Source: Melampsora larici-populina 98AG31 (Eukaryota > Basidiomycota > Pucciniomycetes > Pucciniales > Melampsoraceae). From it: DNA of 64,000 nt. The stretch spans positions 131,865 to 195,864 of the forward strand of contig NW_006768786.1 in NCBI RefSeq assembly GCF_000204055.1. The letters are read 5' to 3'. A program made the position numbers and the translations under genes. Under the pieces are notes generated by a model that made no database searches, had not been told where the DNA came from, and worked only from the letters and a program-made list of their open reading frames with translations. Of this stretch, positions 34,387-46,773 are shown in pieces (position 1 is the stretch's first letter; the number at the start of each line of letters is the position of its first letter).

Positions 34387-36135
34387 ATTCTAATAAAAGG
34401 TGAGTTTCTAAATGAAAAGTTTTCGAATCAGATCATAAAGTATTTAACTGATATCTTTCGATCATCCCATTTAGATCACTTCTCTCTTTCTTTCTTGAGC
34501 TTCTTGTTTCTGTGTCGATGTAGTTTGATCATCTTTCCTATGTTCTTCAAAGTCTCGTGAGATGGATCGCGGACCGGATTACTTCTCATCGAAAAAAAAA
34601 TGTACAAAATTTCAAAAGTGAATTTAGTCAATCAGATTCACACTATTGTCTCTGTTCATCTCGCAAATCTTCATCGGTTGTTTATGATATGTCTCAATAA
34701 TCTTCTTTTTCTTTTCTCTGTTTTGTTTGTTTTGCGTGTGTTTGTTATGTGTGTATAAATTATGGGGGAGGAGTTTTTTCATTTTTGGTTGTTTAGAGAA
34801 TGGATACTATAATATATTAGAGGAACTTCGGTTTTTTATATCTGTTTTTTTATTCAACAGATCGGACATTCAAATGAATGCTTTGTCTATGGAATGATTT
34901 ACTGATTGTCTGAGAGGGAAGCTGCAAGTTGGTATTGCATTATTTTGTTGAATGATGTATTAATGATGGAGAGTACATTGTACTAATGTTCTTACTCTTT
35001 GCATTTGTGAGCACTGGTGTAGTTCATTCATTGATGGCTTTCTCTTTTGCCATTGTCACGATTGATCATACACAGACAAGTGCTCATAACACAATTAGCA
35101 CAGAAGATCAAACTTTCTGAGAGGAAAAGAAAAGATCAGAGGTGTAGAATCTGGTCATTTCAGAATATTTGATGATTGTTGATCAATGAATCATTCAACT
35201 GATGTGAACATCATTCTGCATCATTTTAGGATCTTTTGTATCTCCTGATACCTCAATTGACTCACATCTAGTGCAATCAGTCCCAACACATTTAGATCCC
35301 TGGTATGTAAGCATACTTTACTGGTTTTATTGGAATGGTCTTGCAAGCCTAGACACCACTAGATGCAACTTGGAAAAAACTATAAGGAAAGACATTTTTG
35401 CAGTGTTGATGGTGTCCAACTTCATACATGTGGTGGTGAGTGCCACAAACAAAGTAGCCGGCCCATAATACACTCCTGGAAGTACTCTATGGATCTTGAA
35501 TGTACTTCTCCTTCCTGCGAACAAGATTGTGGTGATATGAATCCCACAGTGCGGATCTCATTCTCTACTTATGAATGCTGAATATGATACCTCTTTGGTT
35601 TCGTGAAGGAATATTATCTTTCTGGTCTGTGATAAAGTCTGATATGACATACAGTCAAACCGGAAAAGCTTGCCACCAATTCCCCGCCAATTTGCTCGAG
35701 TTTTGCGGGCAAAATTGGTCAAGCTTTTCCGGTTTGACTGTACATAAGCAATCCAACTTCACAAAAGCAAACCAAATCAGCTCTGAAAGCACAATTATTT
35801 TCAACTTTGTTGAGTTTATTGAGAGATGCCCATCATGAAAGAGCCCTCACCCTGGTGATGTTTATAATAGGACATCCGCGTGAGGATAGAGAGATAATTT
35901 GCGTGATGTGTAATGTGTTTGTATGTAAATATGACTGTAGTGTGAATTGTAGTTGAATTCTGATCAGCGGCCAGCCAGTTCCACGCTTCGATTGAACTTG
36001 ATCGAGACTCAGAGTAGGTAAACAGCGTCATCATCACTTTACTACTCAACTCAGCTTCATGACCATCAATCATCATCAATTTATCATTTTTAACTAAATC
36101 AACATCAAATCAACTTATCAACATCAAATCAAATC
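34387..36135. other. Intergenic between golgin and SEC31 genes
   Basis: AT-rich, with no supported gene. It holds one small MITE at 35652-35740. CATCAAATCAA-type repeats just before 36136 look like a 5' untranslated region. Confidence 0.5.
35652..35740. mobile_element. 89 bp foldback MITE, TA target site
   Basis: CAGTCAAACCGGAAAAGCTT at the left is inverted at the right as AAGCTTTTCCGGTTTGACTG; TA flanks both ends (35650-35651 and 35741-35742). The arms cover most of the element. It sits about 400 bp upstream of the SEC31 start codon. Confidence 0.88.
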
Positions 36136-39100
36136 ATGCGTTATACTTCTTTACCTCGTACCGCTACCTTTGCTTGGTCTCCTGCTTCTTTTGTTTCATC
36201 TCCCGTCTCAAACTCCCCTTCCTCTTCATCATCTCCTACTATCAGTTCTACCAATAACAATCAAGATGGCAAGAATGGGGTCGAATTCAACGTACCTCTC
36301 TTGGTCACCGGTACTGCTAGTGGTGCACTCGATTCGACCTTCAGTTCCGACTCTAAACTCGAAATCTGGTCTCCTTTCTCATCACAGTCTGCCATTTCGC
36401 TAGGCGAAGTGGTAGTCAGCTCACGGTATGACAAATCACTTTTTACTGATCTCAGAAATTGTAATAAGGTGGTACTACTTTGGACGATTGCTGACTAAGT
36501 ATAATCTCGATCATTTTCCATACAAAACAGGTTCAATCGATTGGCTTGGAGCAATGCAGCTGGCTTGAAACCAAAGGGTGTCATTGCTGCTGGAATGGAG
36601 AATGCGGACTTGGATATCTGGGACCCTCTGAAAATCTTGGATGGTGAAGGGTAAAGAACATGTCAATCTGATTACCTTACAATGTTGTCAAGACTGATCT
36701 TCTTTTCGATGATCGGTATTGTTTCAGCCCTGAAGCATCCTTGGTGAACAAGATGACCAATCATACTGGTCCCGTCAAAGGTCTCGATTTCAATCCGATC
36801 AAAAATAACATCTTGGCCTCAGGTGCTACTAAAGGAGAGGTTAATGACGTTCTCTACCATACGGTTACACCCTCTCAGACTTACTGATTCACTCCACTAC
36901 CACCTTATTTTGATACCCAGGTTTTCATATGGGATCTCAATAACCCGGTGAAACCATTTGCTCCTCCCCCTTCCCGCTCCTTGGACGATGTGACTTCGGT
37001 GAGCTGGAATCACGTAGTACAATCTGTACTTGCAGCATCATCCAACAACGGTTATACCGTAGTTTGGGATATTCGAGAGGCCAATGGACAGAAAGGACGA
37101 GAAGTCGCTACTCTTAGCTATAGTGGTTCAGTAAACCAAATGCCCGCCTTCGCTCAAAATCAACCCGGGATGATGGGCGGACCTCAATACGGAGCTCAAT
37201 GGATGGGCCCCCAGGGTGGAAGACCGGGTAGCGTCAGCTCCGTTGTTTGGCATCCTGAAAACGTGAGTGTCACCGAAGAATCAATCCGATCACTACGCTC
37301 ATACTTGATAAGTAAAAAGCTCACTACTTTGTGACATATTTGTTAGCCCACAAAATTAGCCACCGCCTCTGAGGATGATGGCACGCCAATTGTGCTTGTT
37401 TGGGACCTCAGGAATGCACGTGCACCCGAACGTGTACTGGCAGGTCACGAAAAGGGGATTTTGAGCCTTGCTTGGTGCAAGCAAGACTCCGACTTGCTAG
37501 TGAGTTGTGGAAAGGATTGCAGGACGATATGTTGGAATCCAACGAGCGGAGATCTTGTGGCAGAGGTACGTTTAATTCTTTTCAATAGTCCGTCCATGCC
37601 ATGAAGAATGAGTTCACTCATAGTTATCCGCTTTGAAGCTTGCACCCAGCAGCAACTGGTCCTTCCAGACAGAGTGGTGCCCCAAAAACCCTGATCTAGT
37701 AGCAACCGCTTCCTTTGACGGCCGCATAGCGATCCACTCTCTCCAATCGACCGGCGACGAATCCGATATCTCACAGCCGCAGCTTAATGTACCCCCGGCA
37801 GATGGTAGTGATATCTTTGGAGACCAGGGTATCTTGGCCTTAAACAGCGCAAAAGCTGCTGTGAGCTTGAAGCGAGCGCCCAAATGGCACAAACGGCCTG
37901 TCTCTGCGACGTTTGCATTCGGAGGTAAACTTGTCACGCTGTCCAACGAAGTGGTGGCACCAGCCCCAGTACAAGGTGCCATGGTCGACCCGGCGCAACC
38001 GTCCACAGTCGTGTCATCGGTCAAGATCAAACAGGTTGTCACCGAGCCCATTCTTGTCGAACGCGCTCTCAAGTTGGAGAACGCTAGTCAAGAACGAAAC
38101 TTACAAAACCTGTGTCAAGAACGAACCAATCAGCTCCCATCTACTGCGTCTGCGACAGAAGTACAAAGCTGGAAATTACTCTCGACCTTGTTCAAGACCA
38201 ATTCGAAGGAAGAACTTGTCAGCCTTCTTGGCTTCTCAAAAAAGCAAATCAAGGATTTAGTCGAGCGTCAGATCGAAGTCTACAAGTCGTCAAAACGTCC
38301 CGATGCGATTTCCCGCTCGGCTAGTGAGATAGGCCATCCTGCACCTATCACGGATAATTTCGGTTCCGACGCTGGCTCGATCCCCCGCGAGCCTCTGGTG
38401 ACGTTCGCAGACACACCTACAGAAGGATTATCTGCGCCTTATGAAGGTGATGAGACCACCACCAGTGGAGCAGATGCTGCTCCTTCTGAAGCTAGCGTAA
38501 GCGCCATCTCAGATTTAACGAAGGTTGCCGAAGCAGAATCCGAAATTACCGAGCCTAGCCTATTTGGTGATGATAACGCAAATGCAGCGGGTCAAACTGC
38601 TGCCTCGGTCGACTTCTACAGCTCAATGCGATCTGGACGACCTGCCGCACTGCCTGACCATATTCTCACAAGAGTTGGTGGTGCATCCTCCGTGGGTGCT
38701 ACGATTGGGTCGCGTGCTTCCTCAGTCATCTCCGAGAACATCCGCGCCAACACTTTCCAAATCTACCCCAACGAGGAATCAAAAGGTGAACGTCTTATCA
38801 CCCGAGCGCTAGTTGTGGGCGACTTTGAAAGTGCTGTGTCATTATGTTTGTCGACGGAACGATATGCCGATGCGATTTTACTGGCTGTTCGAGGTGGTCC
38901 CGAATTGCTCCAAAAAGCTCAAAAGGCGTATTTTGAAAAACAGACACCCAATTTACCATACTTACGACTATACCAGTCAATTGTGATGGACGATTTGATC
39001 GATGTGGTTCAGAATGCTGACCTGGCTGAGTGGCAAGAAATCTTTGTGGTCTTGTGCACGTTTGCGAAGAAGGAAGAGTTTTCTAGCTTAGTTGAACAAT

Positions 39101-41394
39101 TAGGACAAAGGCTCGCTTATCAATTTGCATCTTCATCCGACAACAATTCTAGTTCTGTTTCAAACACCGTCGAGGAATATCGCAAAAACGCTATTCTGTG
39201 TTACTTGGCTGCAGGAAAATTAGAAAAGATTGTTGAGATATGGATCGAACAGATGGAAGAGGAAGAAGAAGCTCAAGTAAAGAATCTAGGCGCAGATGAT
39301 CAAAAGTCTAAATCAAGTATTCATGTGGAAGTTCTTCAAACCTTCATTGAAAAGGTCACTGTATTCCAGAGCGCCATCAATTACATCGATATCGACTTGG
39401 CTCAACCAACCGAATCTGCTGAGGTGGCAAACTCTGGAGCTCGAACTTACAAATTGGCAGCATTGTACGATCGCTACTGCGAATACGCTGAGTTGTTAGC
39501 CTCACAGGGCTTGGTAAACACAGCATTGAGATTTGTTGCACAAACTCCATTAGATTACAAAGGAACCAACAACTCTGCTCCATCTCAGGCCCGCGAGCGC
39601 CTCGCCAAATCGATTGGTTTGACTTCAATTATTGCAAACCCAATCTTACAGCCCGAACAGAAGACCCCAACCAACACTGCAGCTACTGTACCACTAGACA
39701 AACCATTTAGTGAGGTACCTACCAACGCTCAATCAGCCTACGGTTCCTACGACCGTCCCATCGCTCAGAACAATTATCCCAATGCGGCTTACAATCAGCA
39801 ACCTGCTTTCAACACAGGAACGAATATGGGTGGCGGATACGCGAATCCGAATGTATACGCCCCTTACGGTCAACCAAACACGACTAATACCTATGCGCCG
39901 ACAGCACCGACGCAAGGTAGTTCGTTTTTTCCGGCACCCCCAGCTCCAATGGGCACATCTCCCATTCCTAGTCGAGCGTCGAGCACCGCACCTCCTCCGC
40001 CTGCTTCTCGTCAACGAATTGGTGAAGCAGGAGGATGGAACGATGCCCCAGTTGTTAACCAAGCGAGAAAGGCTGCAATTCCGCCCCCCGCTGCGAAACA
40101 AGTGATCTCCTCTCCGTTCCCGAATGCCTCTCGGACCATGTCTCCCGGTCCCAACCAATACAATAACCAGATGCAAGGCTACAATCAACCACCGCAAGGA
40201 TCGCCCGGTGTCTCTAACCTACCTCCACGTGCAGGGACTCGCACACCAGGGCATGCTACAAACGTTCCACCACCTCCCAGAGCCGGTTATCCTGCTGGTG
40301 TCCCACAAACACCACAACAATATGGTCAGCCAGGCCCGTACGGTCAACGTCCAGGATCCGTTGGTCCCTATGGTCAACAAACCGGCCCCCCAGCTCCTCA
40401 AGGATATCCTCAATCTATGGGACCTCAAGGGCCTGGTAATCCACCTGCCTCTGTTAATCAAACTCCTGGTTCGTATGTACCTCCAAGAGTTCAAGTTCCA
40501 GCCGGAATCCAGCCTGGTCCGCAGTCATACTCGCCAACAGCTGCTCAAGGTGGTTACATGCCGAATACAGCTCAACAACAAGGACCGTATGCTCCACCTA
40601 CCGGGTATCCTCAACAACAAGGCCGAGGCTCGATGTCAGGCCCTCCTGGTCAACCACCAATGGCCTATGGCGCACCTGGACCGAACAATGGGATCATGAA
40701 TGCTCCCAGACCTGGTGGATTTGTACCGCCTCCTGGTCAACAACAAAGGGCTAATCCACCACCTGCAAGTGCTGCTCCACCAAAGCCTGAGCCACCGAAA
40801 TCTAAATACCGTATGTCTAATCCTCTGTTTCTTCCTGAAAGATCAAGATGTTGACGACTCTTCGACTGAATGTTAGCTGCGGGTGACCGAACCCACATAC
40901 CTGAACATAGCAAGCCAATCTATGTAGCTTTAAATAGACTGATTGGACAGATGAGACAAAGCTTACCGGTGAGCTATCTGTTTTCTGCAATCTTAGCTGA
41001 ATAATCTCTGATGCGATTGTCATATCCTTTCTCATACTTTTTACAAAACGTCATAAAGCCTAACCAAAAGAAAATGGTAGATGATACAGAACGCAGGTTA
41101 AATGTATTATTTGATGGACTTAATTGTGAAACTGTACCACAAGCGGTTGTGGATGAGTTATTAGATATCGTTAAAGGTAAGAATCGAATCAACTTTAGTA
41201 TCTATGCAAAAGAGCGTTTGGTCTGATTTTCTTTTTCTTCTGGAAACCTTGTCCTTACCATCACAGCTATCGAATCTCGAAATCTTCAACACGCTTTACA
41301 ATTACATATTTCACTTTTGACTTCAGGAGTAAAATCAGAAGAACTTACGACTTATATGCCTGCTATTAAGATGTTGATTACTAGGTTAAATTGA
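36136..41394 (+). CDS. SEC31: COPII outer coat protein Sec31 (1,535 aa)
   Basis: Sec31 pairs with Sec13 to form the outer cage of COPII vesicles leaving the ER. Nine exons (36136-36425, 36531-36650, 36728-36839, 36921-37262, 37347-37565, 37624-40810, 40877-40968, 41059-41176, 41267-41394) give 1,535 aa with all phases agreeing. An N-terminal WD40 propeller covers about residues 1-430, with repeats such as VFIWDLNNP, YTVVWDIRE, VLVWDLRNA and GHEKGILSLAWC. A helical solenoid follows (about 500-1,040; for example FESAVSLCLSTERYADAILL). Then comes a long Pro/Gln/Gly-rich segment (about 1,050-1,420), the usual Sec23-binding region, and a C-terminal helical domain beginning YPAGDRTHIPE, a Sec31 hallmark formed across an intron. 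Length and order match fungal Sec31. An alternative reading past 40810 into the intron would end early and is not preferred. Confidence 0.96.
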
Positions 41395-43136
41395 TTTCGA
41401 TGCGAGATGATCAATTGTAAACGTCTTTTTTTATGTTGATGATTTGTCAAAAAAAGATCGAAGCATTTCATTCATTTCGAGAGTGTTTCTTTTTTCTTTC
41501 TTCCTCTAGTTTGTCATAGAAAAAAAATGTGATGGGAAAATGTAGTCGGGATTGGAGGAGCGGTTGGATGGTTGATTGATTTTTTGTGCTGTAAAAAAAT
41601 AGTTAACATGTGTGCTTGAGTGTGTGTGTGTATGATCTCTTCATACTAAATCAAGGTGATCAAAAAAATTGTTCTTATGAGATTTGAAATGGTTATGGAA
41701 TGATATCTCTTTCATGACATTGTGCCTGTTGCTTCGTACCTAGTCTGTCATGTTTTCAAACTGGAAATTATGGATAACTCGAAAGCCGCGCTCATTGATA
41801 GATCTGGTGGGAGTTTCCTTGTTAGGAGTAGCAGATGTGACCTAAAAGGCAAGCCCTGCTTAGGCCATGTCTATAAAACAAAGTGCACTCTATCTTGTTG
41901 AAGTAATTCTTTGTGGAGCTCAATTGTGCAAACAGACAGTAGCTAGGTATGACCAGGATCTGATAGTTTTACAAACAGCTTCACTTGCAGGAGCAATTAT
42001 GAGTTGAAAATTGAACTGTCAAACAGTAAAATTGACTGATACCTTGCAAGTTGAACTGGGGAGATGTAAATTTTATTAACCTGTGGGTCAAGTTTTACTA
42101 TGTTTAATTGTGGCATTTTTTTTCATAGACTTCATTAGCTCTTTATCACAATTCATGTCTTTGAATTCCTAGTTTTTTTACCTTTTCCCTAAGATTGGTC
42201 TTTGAGTTTTTCTTTACATGTCTGTTTTACCATCCATTCCCATGCTTCCATTATTATTCACTTTGTTAAGTTTGTTTTAGGGCGCATTCAGTGAAGCACA
42301 TTCTGATCAGAATTCTGTCAATTCAAATTGCAAAACTGAACCATACTTCACCAAACCAACACTTCAAATTTTGCAGAATACAAATTCTCACCAGAATTTT
42401 CTTAATTGTCCTTATTTAATGTGTGATTTTTTGTTAAACCATTCAGGGATCTTGTCCCCCCCAAAGATAACAAAATGGGCTGTCCAAGACTGATTGGGAT
42501 GGAATTCAAATTTTGAAATGGCCTTTAGGTACAGCTATTCTGCAAATGTCTACTTTAATCAATTCATCAGAATGTCTTTCAAGAATATCTTTGGATGGTT
42601 TTTTGGACTGAAGTTGGTTTGGTGACAGGCCTGGAGTAAATTCTTGTAAGATTTAATTGAAATTTCAAGAAGTTCAAGAGAGTGAACATAGAACGAGATC
42701 AATGTGAATGGTAGTAAAAAGAATGTCAAGAAAGATAAGAACCAAGCCGTACCAGACACCAGTGTCATGAGCCTAGGAGAGGACTGAACTTTATAGAGAT
42801 GATGCCAAAGATGGAAATGAAATGCATTATACGTGCACCTTGAGAACATGAGAAACGAAAGACGGACGAGTAATAAATGAATATAAAGGCCTATGATTAT
42901 GATCTATTATATGTATACAATCCATGCAGAACTTTGGTATATATCCTTGTGCTAGTCCACAAAGCTCTTTTGTCCTCGCAAATGAAGAGAACAAGAGACA
43001 GTTCAAGAAATTTTATCTTCAAATGACGGTCAAGTTTGATCAAGGTTTTAATCCCAGCGATGTGGAATACTCAACTTGATTGTTAAAAACACAAACACCA
43101 AGATAAATACGATGATCAAAGAGGATAACTAGAGAT
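41395..43136. other. Intergenic with transposon-like debris
   Basis: About 42280-42620 carries an AGGGCGCATTCAGTGAAGC end and a loosely inverted CACCAAACCAAC motif near 42345 and 42610, suggesting a decayed non-autonomous element. A reverse frame at 42849-42559 encodes a hydrophobic stretch but has no family or splice support. Confidence 0.4.
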
Positions 43137-45509
43137 TTAATCATTCGAAATGCAAGGCGTTGTGAAATCTTCTGTGTTTGTTTGCATATGAATGTCTTGT
43201 GAGTCATGTTCATATTGCTTCCGTGGGTCTTGAACTGGTATGATGATGTCTAGATCGACCCATACGCGCCACTGCGGTACCAGTGATGAAACATCAAAAG
43301 TGACGCGATGAGAATGTTTCTCCACAAAGAAGTCTTGACCGTAGAGAAACAGAACAAATCTTACAAATTGAAACGACATTGCGATGGCAATGAAGATTCC
43401 GCTGGCCAGAGATAGCCATGAACCTAATCCACGCCAGTGTGCCCTTTGATTAAGAATACCCCGCCAGAGTCAGATTAAAAGTGTTCATGGAGAATGAACA
43501 GAAAGTTTTGAGGTGGGTTGCCAATCACTCTATACAAGGCAGTGAAAAAGATACTCACGTGAGCACAATAGCTTTGGCATGAGTGCCCATGAGAAAACAG
43601 ACGACAGTCGAATACAAGATGGCAAGAGTCATTGTCAAGCTATGTAAAGTTAGGTAACCTAAACTCGATATTAGATGACATCAATCACAATCCCATCAAC
43701 GTTAGAATATGATCTACATTTGCAGACTATGATAAAGTAAAAAAGGGACTGACGCAACCCTCGACGAAGCAATCTCGCCTCTTCCTTATGAAGAGGTATT
43801 GTTCCATTATCTTCAGTGTAGACATTTCTGCGTCGCGCAAGTAAACCTACTTGCATCTTTCGTTTCCGACGAACTGGTTCGACATCAGCGCTCTTGATCA
43901 GAGAAATCAATGACCAAGTTGCCGCGGCGTAGATCTAAAAAGTGTCCCGAAAGTAATTGCCACTTAGCTATGCTAATTTGACATGCTTTGCTACCGTTTG
44001 TAAAATTAGAGGGACTCGCCATTAGAGTGATCAGAAGGAACACACCCCAAGCAAAGGCCATCACTTGTGATCTTCGGATCAGCTCATCGTCGATGTGCGC
44101 TACATTAGCGGCCATCCGTGTCACATCGCGTGTCTGATCAACCAAAGTGATTGCATTACGATCCCGAGTGACATTTTTGAATAGTCCGTCGCTCAAAATT
44201 GCGGTGGCGGCATTGGTAGATTTATTTAAGGCTGTCCACGATTTTGCTGCTTGCTTCAGTGAGTTGACTAGGTCAGACCAGATGTCGCGTTCATGACAGA
44301 AAGCCGTGATGTGCCAAGCGAGAAGTCCGACTTGAACAAGAGTGACCAAAGCCGGTACGCCTAGAAAGAAACAATTGAGGAATAGAGGCTTGAAGATGTA
44401 ATAAGGTGAAGATTTGACTGCTTCTGCGTACGCGGTCTGGGTATACAGCCTGTTTTTGAAAAATGTCGAAGGTCACAATTTAGATATCTCTCTCCTTTGG
44501 TATTTGTCATACGCACATGTTCCAGACGTTTTTTAGTGGTCAACTTACCTAGTGTAGACTGAGGCCCAGGCCGTGACCCAAAAGCCGTAGTAAGTCAATG
44601 CCCAAGATATATAGAGCCTAAGGAGAAAAAGACCGTGACATCTGTTTTAGTTTTGTGAACCTAGCTATCAAATTCCAAGAAATCATATACAGGGTGACTC
44701 AAGGAAAAAAATGGCTTTCAGACTGACCAGAGTAACAAACTGTACTTGGGAGCCAAGTCGTAAGATTTAAAGGAGGCCAAAGTGAGCCAGATTTCTGCTT
44801 GCGCCGCACTGCTCGCCAGTATCTGGAAGCCTGCCATCAGAGGTCCACTGTTGGGCAAGATGAGCGCTGTGGTCTCCACTAATCCGATCATGGGAAATGC
44901 ATCCATGTTTCAGGATAATGCCGAGGATTAGCTTCACTCTTGATTGGATATCACTTGCTTCAGCAAAAGTAAACAAGACGTCGACATACCCCGATTCCCG
45001 TCCCGATCTTCCACACAGATCCTTCTGAACAACCATCCATATTTGGCTTTTTGCGCAGCTGATTTGGGAAAGATGAAGCGTAGCAGTATGACGAGACAAA
45101 CAATAAAGGTGAGGAAATGAATGATTGAAAAGACGAAGAGTACGACGCAAGTCGCAAGTGGGACCTTGGGGAATCGAAGACTGTTGATGACTTCGTGCCC
45201 GAATTCGAATGGATTGACGTCTGGAGGAACTGATTCCAAAATATCTTTGTGAACCAGAAGGAAGAAAACAAATCAGTGATACTGCTATTTATTAATTGAG
45301 CCTCAGACCAGCTCGAAAGAAAGAAAAAACTTTTAGGTGTCGGCATAGAAGGTAAACATGATGTAAATGTCGCTTTTGATGAGTTTTTTTTGAAAGATAG
45401 CAAAGGTGAAAAGGAATAAGTTGCGGTTGAAGATTTTTTACGTACACTTAAATGATTCAGCAACTCTGGACTGCCTCAAGGCTGCAGGTGGGAGCCCGCG
45501 AAGGTCCAT
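43137..45509 (-). CDS. Orphan protein with seven predicted membrane helices (505 aa)
   Basis: Eight exons (45509-45446, 45229-44990, 44878-44728, 44618-44550, 44449-44044, 43934-43759, 43663-43559, 43443-43137) give 505 aa and close in frame. I recognise no family. Seven hydrophobic segments are visible: near 45-74 (CVVLFVFSIIHFLTFIVCLV), 105-137, 155-180 (YISWALTYYGFWVTAWA), 190-222, 302-322, 370-395 and 412-438 (WLSLASGIFIAIAMSFQFV). A charged loop of about 80 residues joins segments 4 and 5, and a polar tail of about 65 residues follows segment 7. That layout is receptor-like, but orientation is not shown. The donor at 44043 (GTGTTC) was chosen because it is the one that keeps frame; it is the weakest junction. 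A TATA-like TATTTAAA lies about 85 bp upstream. The PTM1-type gene lies upstream on the same strand. Confidence 0.75.
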
Positions 45510-45590
45510 TGGTGAATTGGAATAGTTGATCTTTGCGGTAAGTCAAGGGATCCGACCTAGTGGGAGACTCCGTAAAAAACTTGAAATCTC

Positions 45591-45598
45591 TTTAAATA
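45591..45598 (-). promoter_or_regulatory. TATA-like box of the seven-helix orphan gene
   Basis: TATTTAAA on the reverse strand, 82-89 bp upstream of the ATG at 45509. Confidence 0.45.
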
Positions 45599-46773
45599 CC
45601 CTCCAATTTCTTCCAACCAAGGCGCTGTGAGGCGTTCGTTGAGTCCTATGTACAGTTCTTTGTGTGCGTATCGGATCAAAATCATATCAAATCCTAACAA
45701 ATCGATAGAATTGGATAAGTCGAGTGACTTCCCTCTGAACTCATCAATCAATTATTGCAGACCAGACCATTATTGTGATATAAATAAAATCCATCGCAAT
45801 AATGACCATACGATCAATTCAAGTATATAATTATTTATGTGGAAGTTTCTTATAAACAATAATTTCTGATGATTAAGGATATCTATAATGAACGATGACA
45901 AGAAATAAGATTTACCACAGAAGGATGAGAAAATATTACCAGAGCGATGATAAGAATGATGACCAAACGACATCGTTGAGGGTGAAGCAGCGGCTGGCTT
46001 GTCTCAGGGTCGGGTCACGTATATATAGCACTAAACCTTGCGACCCAACTTGATCACTAAATTACAAATACGAGCAACCCAATCACTCATACATCCTTAC
46101 AGACTTCAACTTGTTCTCCAAGATGCTCGCGATGTGAAGTAAGTCCAACAGGCTGGGGCAATTCATGGCTGGATGTGATTGGGATGAACACAAAGAAGTA
46201 TAAAGACAGGACTTCATCGCGTTAAAATTTATAAAACAATTAATCAAAGTTTGTGTAGGTTTCTTTAACAAAAACTTCTGAACCCATATCCCCACAAAAG
46301 CTAATAGAAAATGTCTCTTCTCACTACAATTTGTAATCTATTTATGATACGAGATCTTATGATAATTTGTCAGTGTTGAATGATAATTAAAGAAATCAAA
46401 TCTTTGTTTCTTTTATTATTTACTTGCTCCATTTTCAACTGTTCAGATTTTAAATCATTTTCAACTACATAATAAGTTTTTCTTTCTTTTATGCATTTCC
46501 ATAAAAATCACTTTCAATTAATAAAAAGTGACACAAAATCTCTTTATAATCTGCATTTAATCACTTTTTTCTTTCTTTCTTTCTTAAAACAACCAAAACC
46601 AAAACCAAATCTACTCAAGCATAAAGACAAAACAAACAAAAAAAGAAATACAAACAATCTGATCTTATCCATTCCATAAATCCCTTCTGTAATCTTTTGG
46701 ATTCTCCCAAATTTCAATTAGTTTAGATTAGAGTGATCAAACCGAATTATATAGGAGGATAAGAAGTGATGGT

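Noticed and set aside
42559..42849. Reverse hydrophobic frame, possibly a small membrane protein
   Set aside because: Its 3' half overlaps transposon-like sequence and no splice or family evidence supports it.
44960..45463. Reverse 167-codon Ser-rich frame
   Set aside because: It overlaps an intron and a real exon in another frame; the phased exons of the seven-helix protein explain the region.
45557..45751. Reverse 64-codon frame as a first exon of the seven-helix gene
   Set aside because: It cannot be spliced in phase to the exon starting at 45509, and a TATA-like box lies inside it.
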